Of a DNA stretch of 64,000 nt, positions 21,943 to 32,939 are shown piece by piece. Source of the DNA: Branchinecta lynchi (taxonomy: Eukaryota > Arthropoda > Branchiopoda > Anostraca > Branchinectidae); NCBI GenBank assembly GCA_023053575.1, contig JAKZAP010000012.1, positions 5,208,230 through 5,272,229 on the forward strand, in the 5' to 3' direction. Each line of letters begins with the position of its first letter. Within the stretch, counting starts at the first letter, position 1. Below the pieces are notes generated by a model, which was not told the DNA's origin, made no database searches, and saw only the letters and a list, made by a program, of their open reading frames with translations. The position numbers were made by a program, and so were the translations under genes.

Positions 21943-22346
21943 GTATATATTTTAAAGTTCGCCTTGGTCTTGACTTGAGGCGCATGACCGTGTTGAAACT
22001 ACTTCATGAGTCTGCCTTTCAGATATGTGAACATTCTTTATAGTAAAGATATATCAGACATAGCCTTGTACTGGGCTCGTAACTGATCAGTTCGAGCAAG
22101 GTTCTAGGTCGTGTGAACCAAAATGCACCGTCGGCATTTTTGACCAATAAGCTCCTCCGAAGCAAGGGGAAGCCTGCTCTGGCTCAAAGAGAATAAAAAA
22201 AGCCGAATGAAAAAATAAGCGTAATGCCATTTATGGTATAATGACGATGATATTTCTGACCCGTCAAAATAAACACAAGGCACAAAGACGGAGTAAATAA
22301 TAAGGAAAAAAGAGAAAAAGTCAGGAAAAGACAAAAGAGAATTAAC

Positions 22347-22690
22347 TTACGAAATACGCAGTATAACTTTTACCCTAAAACTAAACCAAGAGAGTTTTAC
22401 AGTCGTGAAACCTAAAAATATTTTGCCATAAGCTTCTGTTTGTTTCTCTACTGCTGTTAGTGGATCACTAATTTGATAACGGTTGGAAATGTTCGAGTTT
22501 CTCGTACAAGGGGAGAGACGTAATATATATTTAGAAGTACGATAGAGAATTGACCGGATTTGTTTTTTGTCCGATATGGTGTGAAGATTCCAAAAAGCTG
22601 CAGTATACAGGACGTGAGGTAGGGCGATTGAATTGTAGATAGCCACGAGGACGGGACGTTGGAATCGTAACTTATTGGATACCATACCAT
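22347..22690 (-). pseudogene. LINE reverse transcriptase C-terminus (5'-truncated copy)
   Basis: A 112-codon minus-strand frame reads LVAIYNSIALPHVLYTAAFWN, then SDKKQIRSILYRTSKYILRLSPCTRN and ISDPLTAVEKQ. The LY-W block followed by KKQ-x(2)-I-x(4)-KY-x-L-L-P-x-TRN is the end of a non-LTR ORF2. It differs from the LINE tails at 10 kb and 55 kb, so at least three families are present. The A/T-rich sequence from 22346 down to about 22130 is a possible 3' UTR. Confidence 0.6.
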
Positions 22691-22954
22691 TATCCGTATA
22701 TAAAAATAAATAGATCCCTGTATAAAAATGGCACGGAAAGCGAGGAAACGAGAACGGATGGAACGGTTAATTAGCTAGAGAGCTATAGTAATCTAGGTAA
22801 GACGGGTTTGATCGTTTAATAAAATCAGACTCAGAAATATCAGACAATTAAATATCTATACTTCGTAGGTAAAATATTTCTTGAGCCGAAGCTGACTTTG
22901 AAAAGTCAAATTATTGAATTATTCAAATAATGCATACAACGGATACGTCAGCTA

Positions 22955-23552
22955 CGATGTTTCGGAAGCGATATCTTGGCCCTTCTTGGCAAGGGTCAGG
23001 TAAATCTTTAGGGTCAACGCTGGGGAAAGGAATAAATTTGTAATAACTAACTGAAGCGTCTACCGACTATAAATATCTTATTCGGGGAAATTGCTTTTGA
23101 ATACCAATGTTGGGAAAAACTAGTACTGAGATTAATTTTTGACACGGAAGCTGTCCTTGCTGTACGATCAGGCCGATGACAGAAAAACGTTTTTTCCTGC
23201 ATTTTGATCAATTTGAATTTTATTCCAATAATAACCCCGTCCTACATTTCTGGTAGGGCCTATTCGCCTGTATCTATTACTTTTGAAGAACACTGTACGG
23301 AAAAACTAGTGCAGAGATTTAGTTTTTGACACGACTGCTGTTTTGATGCACGATCGAGGCAGATGACAGAAGAGGTTTTTTTCTGCATTTTGGCCAACTT
23401 CGGTTTTGTTGTTAATAAGGGACTGCGGCTTCGGTAAGTGTTTCAGTTATCTATTACAGGTTTGTTCCTTCCCCAGCGTTGACCCTGAAGATTGACAGCC
23501 TGACGAGGACCCTTGCCAAGAAGGGCCGATATATCGCCGCCAAAGCATCCCC
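22955..23552. mobile_element. Composite inverted-repeat element of about 600 bp
   Basis: The left arm ggcccttcttggcaagggtcagg...agggtcaacgctggggaaaggaataaatttgtaata is answered at the right end by tattacaggtttgttccttccccagcgttgaccct...gacccttgccaagaagggcc, arms of about 110 bp. The interior holds two direct copies (about 23108-23235 and 23287-23410) of a segment beginning ggaaaaactagt and ending tgcattttg. The outer part belongs to the GGATACGTCAGCT foldback family; the inner arm carries extra sequence, so it is a larger family member. It has no coding frame. Confidence 0.75.
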
Positions 23553-23910
23553 TTCTCCCCCCCCCCCCCCAGTCGTGACGCCCCTGGTCGCGCATAGTCG
23601 CTGCACGGGACCAAAGACGGAGTTTCTATTAGATTATTTGTTCTTGGCGTAATTTAAACACAGGAAGTGCTAGAATCCTTCCAATTTAAGCCCTTCAACT
23701 TTTCCGACAACCCAGGGGGGGGGGGGGGAGCCTGGTCATGATTTACTATAATTAGGGTGTTGACTAGACTTCGTCAGAATGTTGAGGTGCGATCGACTTT
23801 CACGAAACGTTGCTGTGACGTGAAGCCCGGGTCTCGCTTTGTTCGTATGATATTTTGAACCGTATATTCAGTATTATTTATCACGATAAGTATCCACCAT
23901 TGTATGGTAT
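23545..23910. other. Intergenic spacer with C- and G-runs
   Basis: A C-run at about 23557-23570 and a G-run at about 23715-23728 enclose unremarkable sequence. No gene or repeat is recognised up to the transposon terminus at 23915. Confidence 0.4.
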
Positions 23911-24231
23911 TCCCGAATATTCTAATATCGTCGCGGTTTTAGCTAAAGGTCGTAACTGACAAAATCATAATTTTACAGTAGAAGGAAAACAATGGTAAGG
24001 AAGTTTCCACACACAAGAAAAGTGATCAGAAAAATCTAAGAAAATTCATAAGCGGTAATATTCGGATGTATTATTTGATGGTATAAGTACATCTACAACA
24101 AGTCTTACCTGATAGGCTATTCTGCAGTTGCGACTTTAGCTGAAAACCAAAAATTTAGCCTAAATACAGTTAAAACCTTTACTATGCTTTATTTACTCAG
24201 CTTCAAATATGTAAGAAAGGTAAAAAAATAG

Positions 24232-25396
24232 TTATTCGTAGTTTTCATCATCTTCTTCGATGTCAGATTCATCCAGGGCGTCTCGAATGTTCCCGGCATG
24301 AGGTAGAGATCGGTAAAAATTGTGATAAGTTCTTGGGATAACCAGAGTCTGGCAAAGGTCCGTGAGATCCTTGAATGTTTCCTTCGACAGTAGTATCAGT
24401 GTCTTGTACCTCTTCGGCAAGGCATCTGTCAGCGGCACATAATCGAGGTTGTGGGTTGCTTTGTAGGAAGGCACTTTTTTTTATGCACCCTTTTTCACCC
24501 CATTCACTTTTCGTGTTTTCGATTCATTCACCTTTAGTACAGAGAACTAGGAGTCATAGTCGTAACGATACTGCACTTGGTCAGCAGTATTCATGCTGTA
24601 CTTAAGGCATCTAATGGAGTTCCATTTCAGAGTTTCCGTTTCACCGCTTGGGGTGACACCTTTATTTCTATTTGAAACAATGAGTTCACCAATTTCGTGG
24701 AAGTCAATAAAGTATTCATGGTCGTCTATCACTTCAACTTCATATTGCCTGGGATTGACCCTTGCTACCCGACAAACCGTGCTCCACCCCTCCATGCTGT
24801 AAATTGGGATGTTTTTGCTGGCCCTTTCTATGCACGAGTGCGTTGCGTCACCTGCTTGTTGTGTATGTCCGCGTTCGAGAAACACGTGACTAATTTCATC
24901 AACGTGTTGCAGAAATCGAATAGCATACAAGAACATGCCCATCACAAACTGGTTCCGAAACTGTCCACCGCAGCAGTCTGTAACCCAGAGCCTCGTTTTT
25001 TTGCATGCTGCAGGTCCACTTCTCGACCGATTCGGGACTGATTCTTTCTACATCCGTTTTTGCACTGCAGCGCTTCCGAGGAAGACGACAGCTCTTCTCG
25101 AGAATCGCGGACTCGCTCACCGACCAAGTCCGTGCTTCCCTGCAAGATGCTCCAGCGCTGCTGCTTCAACCAAGAAGAAAGCGAGTCCAAAAACGCATAT
25201 TGTGCAAAAGCAAAGAAGTGCTGCAGCAGCGATATGGCAGCGCTATTGTAACAAAAACGAGGCTCAGATGAAATTTCTGATTTCCTTGTTTTTGAGCATA
25301 TGTCGAAACATAATGGTTGCGGCTTCATCTGCTCCTCTCATTCCAGTAGTCTGCGGTCCCACAAGTGTGTGAGTGACAAGTGACCTTTTTGACATC
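24232..25396 (-). pseudogene. Transposase of the CGGQ / DUF7869-like type, C-terminal part, broken
   Basis: Minus-strand reading from 25396 gives LVTHTLVGPQTTGMRGADEA and, after a MITE at 24989-25264, VTDCCGGQFRNQFVMGMFLY, then VFLERGHTQQAGDATHSCIE. This order (RG-x-EE-like block, D-x-CGGQ-x-x-N, GHT-x-x-x-D-x-x-HS-x-IE) matches a widespread invertebrate transposon protein often annotated with DUF7869; the Asp, Asp and Glu in these blocks look like a catalytic triad. The frame continues with TAG (24547-24549) and TAA (24481-24483) stops to a C-terminus DESDIEEDDENYE. A stop sits immediately upstream at 25397. The family name is from memory of motifs. Confidence 0.7.
24989..25264. mobile_element. 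MITE, CWG-target family, copy 3 (276 bp), inside the transposase
   Basis: The ends agcctcgttttt and aaaaacgaggct are perfect inverted repeats, flanked by CAG at 24986-24988 and 25265-25267. The insertion splits the transposase reading frame between codons for Ile and Trp; removing the MITE plus one CAG rejoins the frame exactly. That proves the boundaries and the 3-bp duplication, and makes this insertion younger than its host element. The minus-strand 128-codon frame crossing it is an artefact. Confidence 0.9.
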
Positions 25397-25404
25397 TAGG
25401 GATC

Positions 25405-25558
25405 TAGGATGCATTTGGCGTCAACCAATTTCACTTATAGTTCAGCTCAACTTGTGGCAGGAATCTGCAAGAGTTCCATTTTTGTCCAGCAAAAATGTAA
25501 CCGTTTGAACTTTTAGTTGAGCCAACCCAATGGTTGACGTCAACGCAAACCCTAAGAT
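25405..25558. mobile_element. Possible small MITE upstream of the transposase remnant
   Basis: The left part ggatctaggatgcatttggcgtcaacca and the right part tggttgacgtcaacgcaaaccctaagatc are imperfect inverted repeats, with gctcaact/agttgagc inside. It would lie between the broken gene and the right terminus of the large transposon, explaining why no upstream coding sequence follows. Ends and target duplication are not certain. Confidence 0.4.
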
Positions 25559-26071
25559 CTTTGAATAGTCATGGAGTCCTGCCAAAGATCACTATTAGCA
25601 AAAAGAAGTTGTAGTTGTATTACCTGCCAAAACCTTTCTCATAGTACTTTCGAGAGTTCCAGCAACTTGATGATTATACAGAAAAAACAGTACGGTCATG
25701 GTCGTAACTGACAATAATAATGAATTCAATTTCGAGCAAAAGTCGTAACTTCACTTACGGCCTTTGCTCAAAACCGGTAAATGCCAGTTACGTCCAAGAC
25801 ATGCAGAATATTCTAAGAAGTGCTGTAGATAGGCCCATGATAATTACTAGTGTCGTAGAGGTACTCAATATGAATAAGAATATGCAGAAAAACAGGATTC
25901 AAGAAAAATGTCAGTTACGACCTTTAGCTACAACCGCGACGATATTCGAATATTCCCCACAATATTCTTGTGAAGTCGAACCCAACTTTAGGACCTCATG
26001 CCCAACTTTCTTTTGTGCATCGGTAGGCTACATGGGTGGTTCCCAAAATCACCATAATGCCCACGGTTCAA

Positions 26072-26203
26072 AACGCCCACGATCAAAATGCCCACGATTA
26101 AAATACCCACTTCTCAAAATGCCCACAATTCAGGTGGAACACCCCAAAAAGAAATCGTCCAAAATGCCGGCAGCTCAAAATGCCGACAGTTCAAAATGGT
26201 CAT
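26072..26203. repeat. Tandem repeat, 15-16 bp unit (AAAATGCCCACGATTC)
   Basis: About eight imperfect copies of caaaatgcccacgattc and variants (aaaatgccgacagttc). It creates the tail of a spurious 161-codon plus-strand frame. Confidence 0.75.
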
Positions 26204-26219
26204 AGTAGAGGTAACATCG

Positions 26220-28100
26220 TCTTTATTCAACATGCCAACGGCTGAAACTTAGGATTAAACCACGGAATAGGTTTTGAAAGGGATTCTTGTATTGTTTCTT
26301 CATCAGTTCAGGATTTTTTGCGTGAACGTACAGAAGCAATGTCGTATAAAACTCTGCAGACACAGAAAGCAAAACAAGGCAATCCAAATCCTTCAGCGAA
26401 CTTGCCAGTATTATATTGTAATTGAGATTACCAGTTCGTATTAGAGCAAACTAGTTCACATTGACCTGTTCACTGGGTCAGAGATTTTCCATTGTGGAGG
26501 CCTGTAAGTTCATGGCCAAAGGGTATTGATGCTGTTTGTTTAGTCGTATTTTATCTTGAACGAGGTTTTTGCCGTTTGGATAAGGCATTGCTGATTACAG
26601 TCTAGTCCTCAGAAGATTGTTGTTTAGTTTACATTGAGGGGTTGTAGAAGGTCCTGTAAGAAGGATTGAAAACTTCAAAAGTCATGGCGCAGTGGAGCAT
26701 GTAGGCAGTTCGGTGATTGAGTTTTGTTTGAAAGAGCTTGCATTCCTGAGAGATGAGAATCTTTTCTAAACCTATGAATTCGCTATATTTGAGACTATAT
26801 TTATAGAGGCAAAAACTCTTCAGTCAATTGATGTCAGACCAGTAAAACAGAAAAAAGAATAAGTTAACAACCCAGTTTTACCAAATAATACTGTATAGAA
26901 TGTACTCGCTTTTCTGGGGCTTCCGGTTCCTCGAATATGACCAATTGATGAAGCCTTCGGTCTCATGGGAAGTCTCTAGGTTGTAGAAGAACAGCAGCAA
27001 TTAGAGCTTTATTTATTTTATTCATTTGTTATTACGTTTAGCGTTGAGCTTTTAGCTTGTCGCCATGACTACACAAATACATACGGATTACATGCACTTT
27101 ACATACAGAAACTGACAAAAGCAACAGTAAAATTTGGTCTCGACTATACCACGCTTAAACATTTGGATGCTGCCTGAATCTGCAACTTCTACTGGCAACG
27201 GTTCTACGGTTCTGACCCTATTAACGACTGCACACTTTTTTTTTACGTGGTTTCGGAGGGTACAGTTTATAATGGTGTTGACTGGTTGTAGGGCAGTTCT
27301 TCCTTCACAAAACGATGCCTAAACATTCTCTCTTTATCTCACATTCATACATTTTTTAACTTTCTGCTAAACCATCACTCTTAAATTATATTTCCAAACG
27401 GACCTAGGACAGTTATTACATACGTTTAGCTTCAACGTCGCTGAATCTCGATTTAAAAAATTCGGTCCCGTCAACCAGTACATTTACGGGGTTGTCGAGC
27501 ATTTCGGGCGCTGTAAGATAGGCTCTCGGCTTACACACTAACACGCTCTGAATTTAGGCACGCAGCCGGTTCTGTCTGGTTTCCTGTGCCGGTGTTCTCG
27601 CCTAGTCCCTCTCCTGAAACAGCTGTATTAAAAGGTGTTGGTAGAAAATATTCTTAAATCACTAAAACATACCAAAGCATCCCCACTTTTTCTCACGTTA
27701 ATAAATTTATAACACTCAAGAACTTTCGGTTAAACTAATCACTTTTTTCAGTCGTATTTCCAGAACAAACTATAGACCTAGAAGATCCAAGCGTTTAGAA
27801 AAAGCCATGATTGAGTATGAAAAAAGCCTTATGCAATACGAAGTTTCATTTCACCTTTTTCATAGAATAAATTTGGTTCCGCACTGAATCCTTTAAAGGT
27901 TCTTAAGTTCACCCGGATGAATGAAAGGTTTGCTACCCTAACCGATGGCTCTTCCACTGTTACTGTTATCAAACAGATCAGAGTGACTGTCAAGTGACGC
28001 AAACGGCTACTAAAGTAAGTAAGTTTTCCTCCGTCTTTTACCTCGCCACAAATTTACCTTATTATTACATTTTTTGCCCCATGCTACACTTGTGTCTCTA
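26220..28100. other. No gene recognised
   Basis: Long stretch with only short frames. The one identifiable block is 27271-27322 (aatggtgttgactggttgtagggcagttcttccttcacaa), which recurs at 50400-50452. No tRNA, inverted-repeat element or LINE domain was seen. Confidence 0.4.
27271..27322. repeat. 52-bp dispersed block (second copy at 50400-50452)
   Basis: Almost identical to 50400-50452, from aatggtgttgactggttg to aaaacgatgcctaaac. Its parent element is unknown; the second copy abuts a minisatellite. Confidence 0.65.
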
Positions 28101-28539
28101 ATACACTTGCCGTGGTCAAGGTGGGACGCCCCCCCCCTACACCGGAAATGATTGCGTGTGCATTCGCTTCTGTTTCATCGGCTCTGTCACCGTGTTTTAC
28201 CTCTATTGGGGCGTCAGGTTCGTCGAAGACCGACACCGATGCTTGTACTGGCTGTTACTTGCTTTGCTTTTTCAGTTCCGTCCAGATTCTTCGGGTTGTG
28301 GCAAAGAAGTTTTTCAAAGATTCCTGGGTGGCGTTGCGCATTTTGACATTAAGAGAGAGAGGGTTTTATACATGATAAGGAACTGCCACGGCGCTTGCGC
28401 CGAATTTGACCTTTACATCACATAATCGCACTAAAATGCATATGTATAGTCAATCAGTTCATAATTGCAAGAATAGTCATAATACGGTTCATAAGATATA
28501 GCACTTGGCCTGGCTTATCTAATACAACCCTAGAAATAA

Positions 28540-30450
28540 ACTCTCTCAGCTGAAGTAGCATGTTTGACGAACAAATAGCCGATAAGCTTCTTCCAGTCAC
28601 TACATAATCCTTTGGTAACAAACGCTATTGTATGAGTTGCAAATTTCTTCAAAGACAAGGAAAATATACTTCCATGTTGTGAGTCGGTTAAAATCTTTTA
28701 AACGAAACTTAAAGAATCTCCTGATGAGACTCGCAACCGGCAAGCAGTTTAAAAAAAAAAAACGCGCATTGTCCGTTAAGTTGTTCTTGGTTTGCTAAAA
28801 GTAAGCTTTCAAAAAGTTTTGTTTAGAGAAATCATCCTGATGGCTGCTGATTTATTTAGCCGTCTCGAATTCGCGTGTTTTTTTTTAACTCCCCAGTTCC
28901 TCATAATTGTTCACACTCAACTGCATATTAGACATTTATTCTTCGTTTCACTTTTTAGGGGGAGCTGAAAACGGATCTTGCTTGTTTTTTTTTTCTTTTG
29001 AAGTAGGGACTAGAGACTGGTTACACTTGATCTTGTCTGCATTTCATTTTTTTTCTGAACAGTGTGACGGATAGGAAGAGTTGTGGGTCCCGAAATTCCC
29101 CATCCCCTCATTCATCCAAGACCCTGAATTTTCCGTTCCACCTTATCGCACAGAATCCTCAGTTCTCCCCGCCACACCGCTTCACAGCCAAAATTTCATC
29201 CTCTGTACGTCCCACCCCGCCAGTCTGTCTCATAGCCCCAGTTTTCTCTTGATGTCCCTAGCCTCCCATCCCCCGGGTTGGGTAGTTCTTCAAGCACCTC
29301 ACCGTCGCTTCAAGTATAAGAATTTCTCCCAATCCGGCTTTCATGAATTTGGGCTGTTGGAGATTATTCTACCACCTGTCTTTAGCTACAAGTAGTAGAA
29401 TACACTTATTACTTGCAGGAAGATTTTCTTCTTCTGGGGAAGACGGTATTCGCTGAGCTTCCGGTGAGTCGGACCTGTCAGGACTTTCGGTCGCAAGCGG
29501 TCCACCACCGATCTGGTTTAAGGGTTCGCCTTCCTGCCATGCCAACTATGGCCATTCTTCGTCAAACTCGAAGTTCGACAAGTCGAAAACGCCTTGGGAT
29601 GGTGGATTCACTAGTGAAACTTTTTGTCCTTCCAATGGTTGTGATGTATGGGGTACCGGCGTACTGCAAGCCTGCTAATCTAGCTTTGGTCGCTTGGTTT
29701 GAATTTCATCTCTCTCGTGGATGTGTTTCATTGTTCGAAACAGGCAGCCTTCGTCCCAAAAAGAAATAAAACAGGTTAGAAACAGAACAGACGTGTCCCG
29801 TTTGGATTTGAGATGGTTGCCATTAAGTTCTAATTTAATGGTTCTTGCGTCCAAGATAACTTCAAACTTTGCGTAGTAGGCTACTTGTTAGTTTTATTTT
29901 CTGGCGTCATTGAAAAGATTGGATGGGTCGTAGAGGCAGAACAATTTTTTGAATCAAACCCTGCTTGCAGAAAAGACTGATCTTTCACTTTCCATATTTC
30001 GTGCATGACCAGAATAATCTGTTTGTCAGCAGAAGTAGCTTGTTTTCACGAAGAAATAGCCGATAAGCGTCTTCCAGTTACTACTTTGATCGTCGTCTTT
30101 TGAAAGTATGTTTCCAAAAAGTTTTTGTTTCGCTTCCAGTGCTGCCCAAATGTGTCCTTTCGGTCTATATCCAGCTGGCGATGCAATTCTCATGGTTACG
30201 GCTGCTTCTTCTTCAGGGTTGGTGTTTCTGAACCCCTTTGATATTTTTTATGCTCGGTCAAGTTCTTCAGATTTGTTCACACGTTATTACATAATACGCA
30301 TGTATTCTTCGCTTCACTTTTGAGTGGGAGCTGAAAACGGCTCTTGCTTTTTTTTTTTTCATCGAAGTAGGGGCTACAGGACAGGCCTTGTTTCACTTAT
30401 TCTTATGTGCACTTCGATTTTTTTTTTTTTTTAACCTACGGCGGATAGTA
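28540..30450. repeat. Two diverged copies of a segment in direct order
   Basis: ctgaagtagcatgtttgacgaacaaatagccgataagc (from about 28549) is echoed at about 30030-30070, and ttcttcgtttcactttttagggggagctgaaaacgg (from about 28938) at about 30304-30340, both followed by T-runs and gaagtaggg. The block around 29255-29320 (cctcccatcccccgggttgg) recurs inverted near 30485-30550. The arrangement suggests a duplication with partial inversion. No conserved protein is apparent. Confidence 0.5.
29413..29769 (+). pseudogene. Possible LINE reverse transcriptase tail fragment
   Basis: A 118-codon plus-strand frame contains MVDSLVKLFVLPMVVMYGVPAYCKPANLALVAWF. The LxxLFVLPxVxYGxPAxxxxxxxxLxLLxxF pattern resembles the segment after the RT core of I/Jockey/CR1 LINEs. 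The remainder of the frame shows no support and ends in KKK before a short A-rich stretch. Chance is possible. Confidence 0.3.
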
Positions 30451-30699
30451 CGAGTTTTGTATGATAGCCAGATGGTGATAAATTCCTATATTTGAAGCGA
30501 CGGATGGTGTGCTTAAAGAACTATCCAACCCGGGGGATGGGAGGGAGGATATCCACGAAGAGTTCCGTTTTCTTTTGACTGGCGATTGTGCTTGCGGTAA
30601 AGGCTTTTTATTTTCCGTTTTTTCACTGGATTACATAAACATGCTTCTAGAGGATAGTGAAAGTGTCTAGACAAAGTTTATAATTCAAAATTAATACGA

Positions 30700-31000
30700 A
30701 ATCGAACGCTCTTCCCACTCTCAACCCTTCTTTCGGCCTATCCTCCGACTTCCCCCTCCTATCACCATCTTCCGACCTGGCACTCTTCCTCCTTCTTACG
30801 CCCTCTCCCCTCCTCGCACTTCCTCCTCCTTCCGCATTCTCGCCTATTCCCACCTTCACTCATGCCTCCAAGTTCTTGCCTCCTACCAACCCTCCCTCTA
30901 CTTCCCTGCACCTCCTCTCTTCCCTACTGTCCCTAACGACTTCCATCTGCCCCTATTCTGTTCTCTCTGCCTTCGTCGTCCCTCTCTCTGCCGCTCCTGC
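30700..31000. repeat. Polypyrimidine tract of about 300 bp (C/T on plus strand)
   Basis: Dominated by cttcccactctcaacccttc-style sequence with few purines. The 70-codon minus-strand frame (Gly/Arg/Glu-rich) is a translation of it. A similar tract lies at 55880-56240. Such tracts can adopt triplex (H-DNA) structure; that is inference. Confidence 0.7.
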
Positions 31001-31009
31001 GTTCTCCTT

Positions 31010-32930
31010 TTCAGCAAACACTGTTTTCATGATGCTTGTAGCCGAATAACAACTACGCAAAGCAGGCACCAGTTTATGTGTCAAACTTCCTTCAATGATC
31101 ACATTAAACAAATACGCTTGATGGCTAACTCTTCATGTCGATGAAGAATCTCCGTTTGCCTAGCGAAGAGCCAGATACGTCACTGACGCGCCGCCGGGCA
31201 ACAAACATTGTGGCCTGGTTAACACAGAATCGGAACAAGTTCAAGGATTTGTTGGTTGACGTTTCTGGTTCTTTTCTAGGTTAACTGGCGTATTTCGGCT
31301 CTCGGTATATTCATTAGTGGATGAGGGGGAACATAGGCGATGGATCCTCCAGGCTCCATTGAAAAGAGAATTTTAGGCGTGTTGTGATGCTTGTAGACGG
31401 CAATCGGAGAAGACCTCTTTATACCCCTCAGGTATGTTTTCTTTTATAAATTCTAATGACAGCCATATTGGAAGGCGGAAGACGATCTGATAAAAAGATA
31501 ATGAAAGTGTTTGTCACACGCTACACATAACTTTCATCAATTTGAAAGGTCTCCAAGCATTTATTCAGAAGGATTCTGTCTCAGGTGGATCAAAGTGGGA
31601 AGCAGCTCATCTAACGGTGATAAATCCGGGTCCGGTACTTTTTTTCTATACAACATGCAGTTTTCACCACTGTCATTTCCCTTTCCTCTAACATAATGAA
31701 GCTCACGACATGCGTACAGCGCTTTGATGTATATACTGTAAGCCACAAAGGGAAGCCATCACAGATCCGAAAGCCGTCCAAGACTCCAAGAATATTGACA
31801 CTCTTTATGCCATTCAGTCTTTCACCTTTCTCATGAGCGTCTCACATATTCGAAAGCATTTGCTGGTCGGTCCTCTTCTCGACTTCACACCTCTTTTCAC
31901 GTTGGCTCCTGGCTGAATATACAAGACAGACAGACAGACGGATCTGTCTGTCTACAAGATCTGCAGGGTGCAAACACCATGAGCACCCGAAATAACTTGG
32001 AAGAAAGAAACTGGTAGTAACCAGACTATGCCTTTAAATGACAAATAATTCTTAATTGAATCTCTTCCTTTTTTTTTTTTTAGAGAAGTGATGAAACTGT
32101 TCGATTTAACAACGTCACTTTTGTCGGTCGGCCGAAACCCGCTGACAAAGGCAACTGGAACAATATCAAACTTTTTGTCCAGAATGTAATAGACCTTCAC
32201 AAACATTTTTCTAGGACCACAAGCAGTCAAAATAACGAGACAAAATGGCGGTTGTTTATTAGTTCTAGCAATCGATTAACGGCGATTCCGACATTTCGCA
32301 ACTTTTCCTAGAGCCGCCGGTACCAGGTACCAGGAAATTGTTCATAATCATGACCCAATGAGAATGGGGTTTTTAAATCATCGAATGAGATAGTAGTGTA
32401 TCCCAGACATTGAGTCTGAAAATATTTTCCTGATATAATCATGAGTTTTTGGCAGTAAATTATTTTCAGAAAGGGCACTGATCATTCGCAGCATGCCTTC
32501 TACTGCACTGAGAGGTAAGCTATGTCTTGCGCAGAGTGTCAAGGCTTTTTTTGCAGTCGCTGTCTTCTCGCAACAAATAAGAGCCTTCCATTTCGCATCA
32601 AACTAGTGTTGTCCTCTCTATGCGTAAGATTTGTCCGATTTTCTGTCCATATGATACCTCTCGAGGTCAGCACTTGACGGTCGTGTCAGATGTCACACCA
32701 TTTTTAAACAATATCAATGATTCCAAAATACGTTACCTTCTCCGTCGATTGTGTTTGGTCTGCTTCGATACTTACTATACGATACTGCTCGTCACTTCGT
32801 GAATACTGTAGCCGCTTTTCCCAATTCGCTATTTTATCTTCTTTGGTTTTACGAACTCAAATCATTTATTCTATTCATAATTACTTTCTCTTTTCACTTG
32901 TCTGAATTCGAAACAGAAACAAATCCGCTC
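31010..32930. other. No assignable gene
   Basis: A short inverted GACA/TGTC tetranucleotide hairpin (agacagacagacggatctgtctgtct) lies near 31927-31953. A 92-codon minus-strand frame at 31952-32230 has no motif. No domain is visible in the remaining frames. Confidence 0.35.
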
Positions 32931-32939
32931 ATATTCTCG

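Larger units (their letters stand above)
23915..25955 (-). mobile_element. DNA transposon with CGGQ-type transposase, 2.04 kb, defective
   Basis: The two ends are inverted repeats of about 45 bp. The left end reads gaatattctaatatcgtcgc, the reverse complement of the right end reads gaatattcgaatatcgtcgc, and both continue ggtt.tagctaaaggtcgtaactgaca, with two mismatches over 45 bp. Flanking CCC on both sides may be a 3-bp target duplication, which is uncertain in a C-rich site. Between the ends lies a minus-strand transposase pseudogene split by a MITE. The element is shorter than an autonomous one would be, so upstream exons have been lost. Confidence 0.8.

Noticed and set aside
24942..25328. 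128-codon minus-strand frame and other frames through 25.0-25.3 kb
   Set aside because: They read through the MITE; the real coding frame is the interrupted transposase on either side.
25720..26205. 161-codon plus-strand frame
   Set aside because: It crosses the transposon's right terminus and then a 15-bp tandem repeat, so it is assembled from non-coding pieces.
28112..28430. Three overlapping plus-strand frames of 64-89 codons
   Set aside because: Mutually shifted readings of the same DNA with no motif; none stands out as coding.
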